Positions 1 through 9,398 of a DNA stretch of 64,000 nucleotides are shown in pieces. The DNA lies in the NCBI RefSeq assembly GCF_000143415.4, contig NW_003314262.1:3034519-3098518 (forward strand), in the 5' to 3' direction. The translations under genes were made by a program, and so were the position numbers. The number at the start of each line of letters is the position of its first letter. Within the stretch, counting starts at the first letter, position 1. The notes under the pieces are model-generated. The model was not told the origin of the DNA and did no database searches. It saw only the letters and a program-made list of their open reading frames with translations. Source of the DNA: Selaginella moellendorffii (Eukaryota; Streptophyta; Lycopodiopsida; Selaginellales; Selaginellaceae).

Positions 1-612
1 GTAACCAGGCCCTGGCGGCCGGCTTAGAAACTGTGGAGGCTGGAGAGGAGGTCCTTGCATCTGTAGAGGCTGTGGAGGAGCTTGAGGATGGCTCTGGAAT
101 GGCTGCGGCGGCTGTCCCTGGATCGAGGAGGGGTGGCTCTGGAAAGATGGAGGCCCCTGGATTGAGCTCTGGAACGATGGAGGAGGGCCCTGGAACTGGG
201 GAGGCCCTTGGATCGACGCCGACTGGCTCTGGAATGGCGCCGGCATGCCTGAATTCGCCTGGAAGCTCGAAATTTCCTGTCCTGATCCCACTCCCGGGCC
301 CTGGAATGGACGAGAAGGCGGCGCCATACCTTGGAATGGAGGCGGAGGTCGCAGAGATCCGCCATACTGTGGCCGAAAACCTACCATGCCCGGCTGATTC
401 GACGCGCCATACTGTGGCACTGGCGTAGCTCCAGCTCCGGGAGGAGGAGCAGCGGCCTGAGATCCCGGCAGCGGCGGTGGCGGCGCAGATCCATACGGTG
501 GCGGCCGGATGAAGGATCCATCGGGGGGAGCTTGCGGCGGCATAGATCCATACTGTGGAGGGAATCCGCCGGGCCGGATCGGGGCTCCATACTGCGGTAC
601 CTGGGAGCTCAT
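1..612 (-). CDS. Pro/Gln-rich protein N-terminus (partial), possibly Sec24-like
   Basis: An uninterrupted frame runs on the minus strand from an ATG at 612 off the left edge of the window, about 204 codons. The protein begins MSSQVPQYGAPIRPGG and consists almost entirely of Pro, Gln, Gly and Ser with recurring PQYG, PFQS and QGPP blocks. No folded domain lies within the visible part. Long Pro/Gln-rich disordered N-termini of this kind precede the folded part of plant Sec24 COPII coat proteins, so that is the leading guess. Other proline-rich proteins (RNA-binding, ESCRT-associated) would look the same here. The start is chosen as the first ATG, and a telo-box-like motif (aaaaccctaaaa) lies about 25 bp upstream. 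That it is coding is fairly sure; the identity is a weak inference. Confidence 0.6.
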   Translation of the reverse strand, partial: MSSQVPQYGAPIRPGGFPPQYGSMPPQAPPDGSFIRPPPYGSAPPPPLPGSQAAAPPPGAGATPVPQYGASNQPGMVGFRPQYGGSLRPPPPFQGMAPPSRPFQGPGVGSGQEISSFQANSGMPAPFQSQSASIQGPPQFQGPPPSFQSSIQGPPSFQSHPSSIQGQPPQPFQSHPQAPPQPLQMQGPPLQPPQFLSRPPGPGY

Positions 613-1346
613 TTGATCTGCGCTTCCAGAGGAAAACCCTAAAACAGAGGACTATACAATGGTTGCCCTAAAAAGGGCGATTTTCGATTGGAGTAACGAT
701 GAACGCTTAGAACGAACTTAGAAACGGGACTAGAAAACTTCCAGCGCTAGAAAACTCCATGGAACTTTGTGCCTGACTTGTAGCAAAGCTGACTTTACCA
801 GCACGGAAGGACGAGCGTGGCAATTCTCCCGAATCGGCGCTAGCAGCGAGAGTACAAGATCCACAGCTCCAGGGAGTCCTCGAGATCACCTTGCCGTGAT
901 CTGGGACGAGATCTTCTGGAAGAAGCCGAAGTGACTGAAAGTCACAGGCTTTCTCGATTTGCCTAGTCGTGCTTGCGAGGACTGAGGAGGAACGCTGGTG
1001 AAGTTAAGTTTCTCGAGCGTGGACAGGCTTTGCTCTTGGGAGCCGGGACGATACTTTCGAATCGAGGACACGAACCAGGAGAGACGTCATCGACAGAAAT
1101 TCGAGCAACATCTTCAACAGCTTGAAGTAGCAACGAGCAGCTTGCAGTAGATCCTGGGAAAAAAAAAAGAATCCGGTAAGAGAAGATACATCTGATAATA
1201 CATCTGGAGGATACGAACGTCATCGACAGGAATGAACAGCTTGACGTTGCAACGAACAGTTTACTCCTGAGGTAGATCCTGCAAAAAACTAGAATCTGGT
1301 AAGAGAAAATACATGTGAATTCAACCAACCTTTTGTGCGATCTATT
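613..1346. other. Intergenic region between two minus-strand genes
   Basis: This holds the promoter and 5' leader of the Pro/Gln-rich gene and the 3' flank of the unrecognised gene. Short frames on both strands show no family resemblance. The only structure seen is the imperfect direct duplication listed separately. Confidence 0.6.
1084..1314. repeat. Imperfect tandem duplication, about 100 bp units
   Basis: Two adjacent segments, about 1084-1190 and 1217-1314, share a colinear series of blocks: cgtcatcgacag, cagcttga, gtagatcctg, gaatc-ggtaagagaa and atacat. The second copy has diverged by substitutions and small indels. It lies just downstream of a minus-strand gene end. Confidence 0.75.
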
Positions 1347-2622
1347 TTACTTCTTGAGAAAGTCTGTAAAAAATTTGATTTTCCGGGACGGCGACTTTCT
1401 CCTGGCGCTGCCACTGTCAAACTTGGCAGCACCCCAACCGCGAACTCTCTTTTTCGGCAGCATTAAATCTGCTGGCGTGCCATCAATGTCGACAATGGTG
1501 AGTACCTCTCTGAATTTCCCTCCAGGCGTGGCTAGCAGTCTCTCCTCCCAGGGTATGGCGTTCTCGTTCCTCCTCCATCGATTTGTATCGATGTCTATCA
1601 CCAGCTTGTCCGTGGTGAATCCGTAATCTCTCCCGTACAATGGTCTTGATGGCGATTCCTCGTACCATTCCACAGGTTCTCCCTGGAAAAAGTCGTGCTT
1701 CAGAAAAACAAAAAGACAAAAAAAGAAGAAGAACGTAAGAGTACCTCTGTTCTTGGACAAAGTTGACAATGCGTCATCGCAAGTCGCTCGTTCATGCGTC
1801 TCATCTTCTCGGCCGCCATTTTTTCCGATGGAAGTGGAGTGTCTGCGTAGAGCGCATCCTCCTCGGGCCTCCAAAGTTGGAGCTTGATCCCATCCTCGAC
1901 GCAAACTCCAGCCTTTTCCAGCTCTTTGACGATCGCGCTGCGCCTTTCCAATCCCTGCCGGGACAGAAAGATGACGGGGTTGGATCCCTGTTGCTTCATC
2001 AGCTCTACTTCCACCCCGTGCTTCACAGCGGCCGACTCGATCCACGCTTTTGTTTTGGCGAATCTGTGCGAAGCTCTCGGACGTGAAGAAAAAAAAAACC
2101 TTTTTTTTCCTCGCTCTAGTACCTTGCTCTACGAACAACACCGTTCTTGGCGAGCTCTTCCTCGAGGAGCAATCTCTGGAGCTCCAGCGGTCTCAGCAGG
2201 ACGTCGTGGTAGAAAAACTCTCGCCCCATCAGCTCCCCTGTCCACTGGCGAATCCGATAGCATCCCTTCTCGTGGAAGAGCTTTGGAATTGTGCACACCC
2301 CAATCTCCCTGTTGGCCGGGGTGTGCCCGATCGTCTCCATCGCCGCAATGCAGGCGGCCGGATCGAGCTTCGCGTAATCCATTGCTCCATCGCCGCTAGT
2401 CCCTCTGTATGCTCTCCGGAAGAGCGCGTGGAAATCTTGCTCGAACCAGAAGCTACCAATCCTGTTCGCGTAGAAGATTGGTACCTCATTCTCAGCATCG
2501 AAGAAAAATCGGAGACGCCGATCACTGCTGCTGCTGCTGCTGCTGCTGATCGATCGAGGCGATGCGATCGATCCGTGGAGCGCCGCTCTCACGACGCTGC
2601 AACGTCCCCATCCACAGCGCAT
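1347..2622 (-). CDS. Unrecognised 384-aa protein, three exons
   Basis: I do not recognise this family. Exons 2123-2622, 1745-2063 and 1347-1682 join in frame with GT/AG introns of 59 and 62 bp to give 384 residues. The N-terminus is basic and Ser-rich with a Ser run encoded by a CAG/CTG-type repeat near 2523-2548, which could be an organelle transit peptide. The body is mixed alpha/beta-looking sequence rich in Trp, Arg and Glu. Recognisable landmarks are FFFDAENEVPIFYANRIGSF, WRPEEDALYADTPLP, LVIDIDTNRWRRNE and VDIDGTPADLMLP; the C-terminus is basic (SARRKSPSRKIKFF). The start is the ATG at 2622, followed by the Ser-rich leader. It is divergent from EPSIN over 412 bp, with a gene-adjacent ccctaaccctaaa motif at about 2629. 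Splicing and coding potential are well supported; no function is proposed. Confidence 0.75.
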
Positions 2623-3034
2623 GAGCCCTAACCCTAAATTTTAAAAAGTTGACTCGGGCAATCCGACGGCCCTGGGGGCGCCACGTGGGACTATGCAGTA
2701 TACTAAGTTGGGCCACATCTCGCCGTTCTTTTAAACCAATGGACGACCAAAAGTGCTCCACGATAGGGGTTTCTCTTTACTGAATCTCCCTGTTCTACAT
2801 TTTCGTGCGCGTGCGCTGATGCTCCTCCGAGAGGCGGCTCATCGTTTCCTCCGGATTTGCGCTGCTCGCGTGCGTCAATTCGCGATTTTTATGTGGTAAG
2901 CATTGCTGTCGGCGCCTCCGGTGATGGCATCTGAAGAGATTTCGCTGCGGCTGCCTCAGATCCGGCTGAATATCGCGACCTAGCGCGGAGATCCCAGATC
3001 CGGAGCTCCCGAGGGCCTGTTGGGTGTAGCGAAA
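2623..3034. promoter_or_regulatory. Divergent promoter region (unknown gene / EPSIN)
   Basis: This 412-bp interval separates two start codons facing away from each other and must contain both promoters. A telo-box-like ccctaaccctaaa lies next to the minus-strand start. No TATA box was assigned with confidence. Confidence 0.55.
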
Positions 3035-5970
3035 ATGGATTTGAAGAAGGCGCTGGATAAGACGGTCCGGAATATGTAAGTTTTGCTTGATTTTCTTCGA
3101 ACAGTGGGGGGAATTCCTGGTGATGCCCAACATTTTTTTTGGTGTTGCAGGAAGAGAGAAGTGAACAAGAAGGTGCTTAAAGTTCCAGAAATCGAGAGAA
3201 AGGTAAAGGTCTTTTGGTTTTGGCTCTCGAGATCTTACATGTAGCGCTACATTTTTGTTTTCGAAGGTCTTAGAAGCGACTTGCAACGAGCCTTGGGGTC
3301 CTCATGGAACACTCATGGCTGATATCGCCCAAGCGACTCGGAATTTGTAATCGCGAAGATTGTTTTGCTTTTCACAGTGCTTGATCGCTTTTTGTGCTTT
3401 CCCTTCTTGCAGTAACGAGTATCAGATGATCATGACTATTTTATGGAAGCGTCTGAATGACCGAGGCAGGAACTGGCGTCATGTCTTGAAGGTAAGGTTT
3501 TTAAAGCATTTTTTTCCCCAATGCAAGCGAAGTTTTTTTGAACTTCTTGTTGTGTTTGTAACAGTCTCTGACGGTGATGGAGTTTCTTGTTGGTCATGGC
3601 GCTGAAAGATTCATAGATGAACTGCGGGAGCACACTTACCAAATCCAGGTTCGTAGCAGAACAAGCACAACTATTTCTAGTTCTTAGCCGCGTTGTTTTG
3701 CAGACTTTAGTCGATTTTCAATATGTGGACTCTAGTGGTAGGGACCAAGGACTTACTGTAAGGAGGAAAGCCCAGGCATTAGTTTCTCTTATAAACGACA
3801 AAGAAAAAATTCGTGAATTTCGTCAAAAAGCAGCTGCGAACAGAGACAAGTACGTAGATCACCCGTCAGTTGATTGTCACTCAATGCTTGCATATGCAGG
3901 TACCGTGGCGTATCTTCTGTTGGAGGGATTTATCGCTCGAGTTCTTACTCGAGCACTGGCGGTACTTATTCAGACCGTGACGACGATGATAGATATGGGG
4001 GTGGTCGCTATTCCGGAGATAGATACAGGGACGGGGATCGATATGACGACAGATACAGAGACGGAGACAGATACCGAGATGATGATCGCTATGGCCGAGA
4101 CAGTGATCGTCCTTATTCCGACAAGTATGATGCCACTGATAGAGACCGTGGCTATGAGGATGCAAGGTATGCAACTTCAGTGCTTATAAGTCTTCCCATT
4201 CTGATTATGCAATTTGCAGAAGTAGTGGGAGCAAAGATGACGACGACTGGTATGTATGCAGTTGTCGTTATAATGCTTACTTATCCTCAATCGCGATTTC
4301 AGGAAATCCGAGAGAAAGCAGTCAAGAGGGAGGTCGAATCCCCCGAGCTATGAAGAGGTTTCTAGTCCGGCAAATGGATCTCAAAGCAAGGGGTATATAC
4401 GTACTTAATGTATGCGTGCACCGGAGCTTACTTGCATATGTTGTATGTCAGCAGGAACGATACTGTTGCTCCTTTAGAGAGCCACGCTAAAAAAGAGGAA
4501 GAGTTACGAGAAGAAACCAAGACGGAAAGCTCTCCAGTTGATGAATTTGACCCACGAGGCTCCATACCCGGTATGTACTGCTCAACTTTGTGTTTCTTCT
4601 TTTTATTTTGTTGCCAGACTGATCACCTTTGTATAGGTTCTTCATCGGACCAAGATCTTTTTGGTCACGAGCCAAAACTGACATCGGCAGGAACTGCACC
4701 TCCGACATTTCTAAGTGCTGTCGAGGAGCTATTTGCTCCCACTAGTGCTCCCTTCGCGTTAAGCACCGTAAGTATGGGGACCGAATCGCAGCTCATGTTA
4801 TAATCACGTGCTTTGGTGTTTAGGATCTTGACCCCTCGAATCCTTTCGGTACGCCAGAGTTTCACGCTAATGCTCCCGATGGCGCAACCAATGGTGTAGC
4901 GAATTCATTTGAAGACTCTCTAGCGTTGGCCCTTGTTCCACAGTCGCAGTACGAACAGGAATCTCAGCCTGAGTTGCCATCGCAATTGTCTTCTGACAAT
5001 CCTTTCCAAGCGCAAAACAGTCAATCGCCGCCGCAGCAACTTCCACAGCAGCAGCAAGAGCAAAGCTTGCCTCAGCAACAATTCCATGCACAGCAACAGT
5101 TTCCTCCGCAGCAGTTGCAGCAGCAGCTTCCATCGCAGCAACAGTTTCCTCCGCAGCAGTTGCAGCAGCAGCTTCCTTCGCAGCAACAGTTTCCTCCGCA
5201 GCAGTTGCAGCAGCAGCTTCCGTCGCAGCAACAGTTTCCTCCACAGCAGCTACCATCGCAGCAGCAGTTCCCTCCTCAGCAGCTTCCACCCCAGGAACAG
5301 TTTCCTCCGCAGCAGCAAATGCCACCTTTCCGTCCACAGCAGCAACAACAGTTCCCCCCTCAGCAGCAGTTTCCCTTCCAGCAGCAGCAATTCCCTCAGC
5401 AACAACAACCGGCCTTCCAACAGCAGGCCCAGTCTTTCGTGCCACAGCCACCAACTTTCCGTCCACCGCAGTTTGCACAGACCGGTTTCCCGCAGCAGCA
5501 ACAGGCGCAGTCGTTTCTTCAGCAGCAGCAGCAAACTCCAACTTATTCACAACCTTTTGCTCCACAGCAGCAGCAGCATCAACAGCAGAGTTCGGTCCCA
5601 GACACAACTCTGCACGCCAAGCCGAAGCAGCAGGAGCCTTTCCAGCCAAAGTCCGCGGTCTGGGCCGACACTCTCAGCTCGGGTCTCGTGAACCTCAACA
5701 TAGGACCATGTACGTATGACATCTCTGCTTCTTTTTCCCCTCCAACTCACATTTGTTTCACTGTTTGCAGTAAAGAGCGATCCTCTCGCGGAGCTGGGGA
5801 TCCACTTGACGGAATCCAAAGTCTCAGCTTCCAGAAGAGAAGAAAAGAAAACATCGTCCGTGCCAGCGACGAAAGGCCAGGCAATGGGGTCGGGCTCTGG
5901 TCTCGGGCTGGCTGGGGCTAGTATAATGCACAGGGCACCTCCGCCGCCACCACCCATCATGGGTGGACAA

Positions 5971-6009
<39 letters not shown>

Positions 6010-6126
6010 ATGCCTCCACCGCCCATGGGAATGCATCCTGGCATGATGCCCATGGCGCCGCCCATGATGAATGGCATGGGCATGGGGATGTATCACCCAT
6101 CGCAGCAGCAGGGAGGATTCAGGTAG
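3035..6126 (+). CDS. EPSIN-type clathrin adaptor with ENTH domain
   Basis: Epsins bind phosphoinositide membranes, clathrin and cargo during vesicle budding. Thirteen exons (3035-3075, 3151-3202, 3267-3346, 3413-3491, 3565-3648, 3704-3849, 3900-4166, 4220-4249, 4303-4392, 4455-4570, 4637-4767, 4824-5709, 5771-6126) join in frame to 785 residues. Residues 1-160 form the ENTH domain, with family signatures [34 protein letters not shown] and [13 protein letters not shown]. Residues 160-260 are Arg/Asp/Tyr/Gly-rich. NPF motifs occur in DLDPSNPFG and in DNPFQAQN. About 420-660 is Gln/Pro-rich with tandem repeats, and the C-terminus is a Met/Gly repeat. This domain order and length match plant EPSIN1/2/3; the exact paralogue is not resolvable. 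The start is the first ATG, giving the family-typical [14 protein letters not shown]. Confidence 0.95.
5091..5275 (+). repeat. 45-bp coding minisatellite in EPSIN
   Basis: Three full 45-bp units begin at 5091, 5136 and 5181, followed by a partial unit at 5226 and degenerate copies. Each unit encodes a 15-residue Gln-rich block of the type [15 protein letters not shown]. The near identity of the units suggests recent copy-number change without loss of frame. Confidence 0.9.
5971..6009 (+). repeat. (ATGGGC)n hexanucleotide repeat in EPSIN
   Basis: Six and a half copies of atgggc encode alternating Met-Gly near the EPSIN C-terminus, inside a longer Met/Pro/Gly-rich tail. Confidence 0.9.
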
Positions 6127-6171
6127 AGAGAGTATACTGTGAATGGAGTGATTATTTTTTTGGATGATGTG

Positions 6172-6195
6172 AATAAAATAATTCTTGCAAATAAA
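6172..6195 (+). terminator. EPSIN polyadenylation signals
   Basis: Two AATAAA hexamers at 6172-6177 and 6190-6195 lie 46 and 64 bp after the EPSIN stop codon. Confidence 0.6.
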
Positions 6196-6562
6196 ACCTC
6201 TAGTAGTAACCACAACTAATTTCTTCACTTTTAAAACAATGCCTTTGTTTTGAAAAGTCGTGTATTTTCCTTAGAAAGTTATTTGCCGGTCACTAGAGGA
6301 CGGCCAATTTGATCTCTCATGAGCCCAAGATTATTCCACACGTCAATTGTTTTGTATGTCCCCTTTGCTGTATAGGATGCTCAAGGTAACCCCTCTTTAT
6401 TGTTGTTTTGCTTGATTCAAGGAGATTCCTATGCAAGTCTAGTTTCCCAGATTTGCGTCAATGAACCTTCCATGACAAACAGTCTTATCAGCAAAGTAAT
6501 AATTAAGAAACCCTTGAACTTTGTCCTTTAAATTCAATTAACAATCCTCTTGTTTAGTTTAG

Positions 6563-6640
6563 AGCGAGAGGTGTGGACTGCCCAGCCAACTGATGCAAAG
6601 CATACCTTTGAGGGAGAACCACCCCCATTCAGACAGGTGA
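6563..6640 (+). pseudogene. Short decayed copy of RRM/zinc-knuckle gene, exon 2 end
   Basis: The segment begins with gcgagaggtgtggactgccc and ends with cattcagacaggtgag. It matches the zinc-knuckle end of exon 2 and its splice donor in the gene at 9399-10181. An internal deletion removes part of the knuckle. It lies on the strand opposite to the intact gene. Confidence 0.75.
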
Positions 6641-6807
6641 GCTATAGCATCATTACAAAAGCTTAAGCTATTTTGGCTGGTTAAAATCAACAGCTGATTG
6701 TATGAAGTGTAACAAAGCTCACAATCGGATAGATATTTTTTCGGAAGGCTGCTTATGCCTGAAATTTGATTTATTATATGTGGCTAGGATTAATTCATAG
6801 AGCACTC

Positions 6808-7501
6808 ATGGGCGGCTTCCCTTGGAAGGATTCATCCAGTTTGGAGATATCACCAGCGCAAAGGTATATCGCACTTTCTGTTTTTACATTCTCTTCTTTT
6901 TCAATTATATCATGTATGACAATGGGCTATGGCCTCGTCACCTTTAGCAGCGAGACAGGCATGCGCAAGGCCATTGAGAAGATAGCCCTTGCCGGACACG
7001 GGCTACGAGCGCCACCCGCTAGAAGTGTTTGAAGCAAAACCAGGGAGGGCCTCTTGGAGCCGAGACTTGTGAGAGTGCGGGAGGTGTGGACTGCCCGGTC
7101 ACAGCAAAAAGGATTGCAACACCATTCCTCCTACCGATCCAAAGCATGTCTTCGCGGGAGAGTTCAAGCGCGACCCATTCAGACCTGAGGTGAGTTAAAG
7201 TTCGTAATTTCTCCTGGAAGTTTGTAATCTCAAGGAAATGGAGTACACGCTCACCCGTGAGGACTGGCCCTGCGAGGCCCCGTCGCCTGTTTACAGCCAG
7301 AGATAATGCCGGCAGGTGGTGAGAACGTATTGGAAGATGAAGGTCCCTGTGGATCCAAAGCAACTCCAGGAGAGCGTTTTGAGAGCCTTCACTATCTTAC
7401 CGCCTGAGGAGTACTTCCACAATGATGCGCCAAGATATGATGGCTCTTGCCGTGAGTTCCCTGGCCATGAGCGTAAGGGACTGGGACGTTTGTTCTCATA
7501 G
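6808..7501 (+). pseudogene. Inverted decayed copy of RRM/zinc-knuckle RNA-binding gene
   Basis: This is a colinear copy of the intact gene at 9399-10181, in the opposite orientation. It keeps exon 1 (MGG-FPW, then FGDITSAK-equivalent bases), intron 1, exon 2 (MGYGLVTF, the zinc knuckle as CGRCGLPGHSKKDC, PPTDPKHVFAGE), the exon 2 donor and exon 3 (YTLTREDWP, RTYWKMKVPVDPKQLQESVL). Damage includes a deletion in exon 1 that removes about 10 residues of the RRM, frame-shifting deletions after RKAIEK, a TGA just before the knuckle and a stop in exon 3. Because introns are retained it arose by DNA duplication, not by reverse transcription. Short frames may still be transcribed, but no full RRM protein can be made. 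Confidence 0.9.
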
Positions 7502-8055
7502 ATCGCGCTACTGAGTTGATTCTTTCACACCGAGCCCAAACACAAGATGCCTTCTCGTGCTCCAAGCGAAGACGTGTTACTGCCGGCACTTCTGGCCGTT
7601 TCACTTCTGGGCTGCTGCGTTCCACCAATGTCCATATCAACCAGGAGGATTGTCACAAACATGGATCCAGAACTGTAAACTGATTGCATGCTTTTCTGTG
7701 TTGTGGTGTTGCCAAAGTTGTGCCAACTTATAGTCTGGATACCTTGATATGAATGCATTCAAAGATCTCATAACAGTTGTAAGTTTCTCAAACATAGCTC
7801 AAAACGCGATCATGGCTGATCAAATAATGCAAATGCCTTTGAGCGCTTGCAACTCTACACAAGTCCAAAGGGTAACTGAAAACGCGTGATCTTTCCAAGC
7901 ACCACCTCGATCCATCGAGACAATCGGCCGAAGCGAGCTGAAGGAACAACAACTCTCAAAGACAATCGTCTCACTCCAAGCCAAGTGTAGTATGGAATCT
8001 TCCCAAACACAAAATCCCTTCTCGCGGTAAATGCTCCAAGCGAAGTGGAACTTGT
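7502..8055. other. Intergenic region
   Basis: This lies between the pseudogene and the 3' end of the PAI gene. I see no gene, only short frames without family resemblance. Confidence 0.5.
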
Positions 8056-8987
8056 TCATAGCAGTAGAGCATTCTCTTCTTGCTGGCTCCTCCAGTTGTG
8101 GACGGCGCTCACGAAAGAGGCGATGCGATCCAAGTCCTTGGCAATCCCATCCGGCCCAGCAATCCCACTCGAAACGTCCACTCCACTCGGCCTCAGCAGC
8201 GAGATCGCCCTTCCCACATTCTCGGGCTTCAATCCTCCAGCCAAGAACCATCCTCTCTTCCCAACAAAGCCCAAGCCTGGCCGACTCAAGGATTCCCAAT
8301 CGAAACTCTCGCCACTGTCAAGTCCCACAGAGAAAAAAAAGTTTGTTCTATCCAAAGAACACGCAAAAGATCGCATACCTTCCACCCTGAATGCTATCGA
8401 TCAGTGTCCACTCCACGGGAGCCCCCGCCACAGGCTGTGGCGTTTGGATGGATCCATCCTTGCCGGCGTGAGCTACGTAGATCACTCGTAGCGATGACGA
8501 GGACGATGCGAGGCCATCGAGCGCTGCTCTAGCACCGGTTCCATGGAGCTGCCAGTGCCAATCTCATCATCCTGGAAGACTTCCCCAATTCCCTGGAGCA
8601 CTGGCTTACCTGCGCGCAATCTAGCCCGGCCTCCCGGCACGAATCCGCGATCGTGTGCGCGTCCTCGTCCACGAAAACCCCCACCGGCACCGCGCCCTGC
8701 TCCCTAGCCGCGGCGGCGATCTCTCTCGCGAGGGAGATCGACACGGATCGCTTGGATCGCGGCCAGAGAATCATCCCAATGTAGCTCGCCCCGGCCGCCG
8801 CCGCGCGACTGGCATCCCCGGGTGTGGTGATCCCACACATTTTCACAACTGGAACGTAGTCGCGAGGAGGAGAAGATTCGCAGCACCGGATTGACAACCT
8901 AGACGCCGAGAAGCCCTTCCTGTCTGACGATCTCCTGGCTAGAGGATGGATGCCAGGAGCCGACAAGCTGCCTAGCAGCACTGCCAT
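8056..8987 (-). CDS. PAI: Phosphoribosylanthranilate isomerase, plastid
   Basis: The enzyme converts phosphoribosylanthranilate to the carboxyphenylamino-deoxyribulose phosphate in tryptophan synthesis, in plants inside the plastid. Exons 8610-8987, 8379-8548 and 8056-8314 join in frame to 268 residues. Residues 1 to about 45 are rich in Ser, Arg and Ala, as expected of a transit peptide. The TrpF barrel follows, with [12 protein letters not shown] (catalytic Cys region), [32 protein letters not shown], then [16 protein letters not shown] and [18 protein letters not shown], which are the phosphate-binding and catalytic Asp segments. Length is normal for plant PAI. It is transcribed divergently from a decayed CEP120 fragment, and its upstream sequence resembles the CEP120 promoter (see findings). 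Confidence 0.95.
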
Positions 8988-9062
8988 AGCTCAAGAACCC
9001 TAAACTTCAAATGCGATCGAATCAGGCGATTGCCCTAGAAAGTTCGTTGGGAATTTAGGGTT
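8988..9062. promoter_or_regulatory. PAI promoter, duplicate of the CEP120/RRM promoter
   Basis: The bases caaatgcgatcgaatc, gccctagaaa and gttcgttgggaatttaggg correspond in order to those at about 10277-10340 upstream of CEP120. Telo-box-like accctaaact and atttagggtt lie at either end. Confidence 0.6.
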
Positions 9063-9376
9063 CTTGGTAAGTCACCATTCGTTTTCTCCCAAGGGAGAAA
9101 AAAAGAGAGAGAAGCTTTTTAGTTCTTTAGCTAGAGTGTTAGAAGGATTGCGAGGTTTTATAAGATCCTCGCCTTCTAGATAGGTACCAAGAGGCCATCA
9201 CTGAATCATCCAGAGTCGTTCCTTCTTCTAAGCCCGTACCTCAGATCGATGTTGATACTTCGGTGGACAAAAACCAAAATGGGCCGAGAAAGAAATAACC
9301 ACTGCCACTGCTACTGCTTTCGTTGCAACCGTGGTGCACGGTGCTGCGAAAAAGACGAGAAGAGCAGTGATCTCTA
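9005..9376 (+). pseudogene. Decayed, internally deleted copy of the CEP120-like gene
   Basis: A colinear chain of short blocks matches the intact gene at 10346-12987. It includes the promoter and leader, aagtcaccattc from the end of exon 1, the intron 1 stretch gttagaaggattgcgag, then cctagata-type exon 2 end and ggtaccaag, and exon 4 pieces (ccatcactgaatcatcc, gagtcgttccttcttct, gatacttcggtgg, accactgccactgct, gtggtgcacggtgctgc). Large deletions separate the blocks and no usable frame remains. Retained intron sequence shows a DNA-level duplication. Confidence 0.85.
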
Positions 9377-9398
9377 AATTTTGTGAACCCTTTATTTA

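Noticed and set aside
1-428. Plus-strand frame at 33-428 at the left edge
   Set aside because: The minus-strand frame is open for the full 612 bp with the periodic Pro/Gln composition of a known protein type; the plus frame is its mirror.
4867-5649. 260-codon antisense Ala-rich frame over EPSIN
   Set aside because: It is a by-product of the CAG-rich Gln repeat read in reverse.
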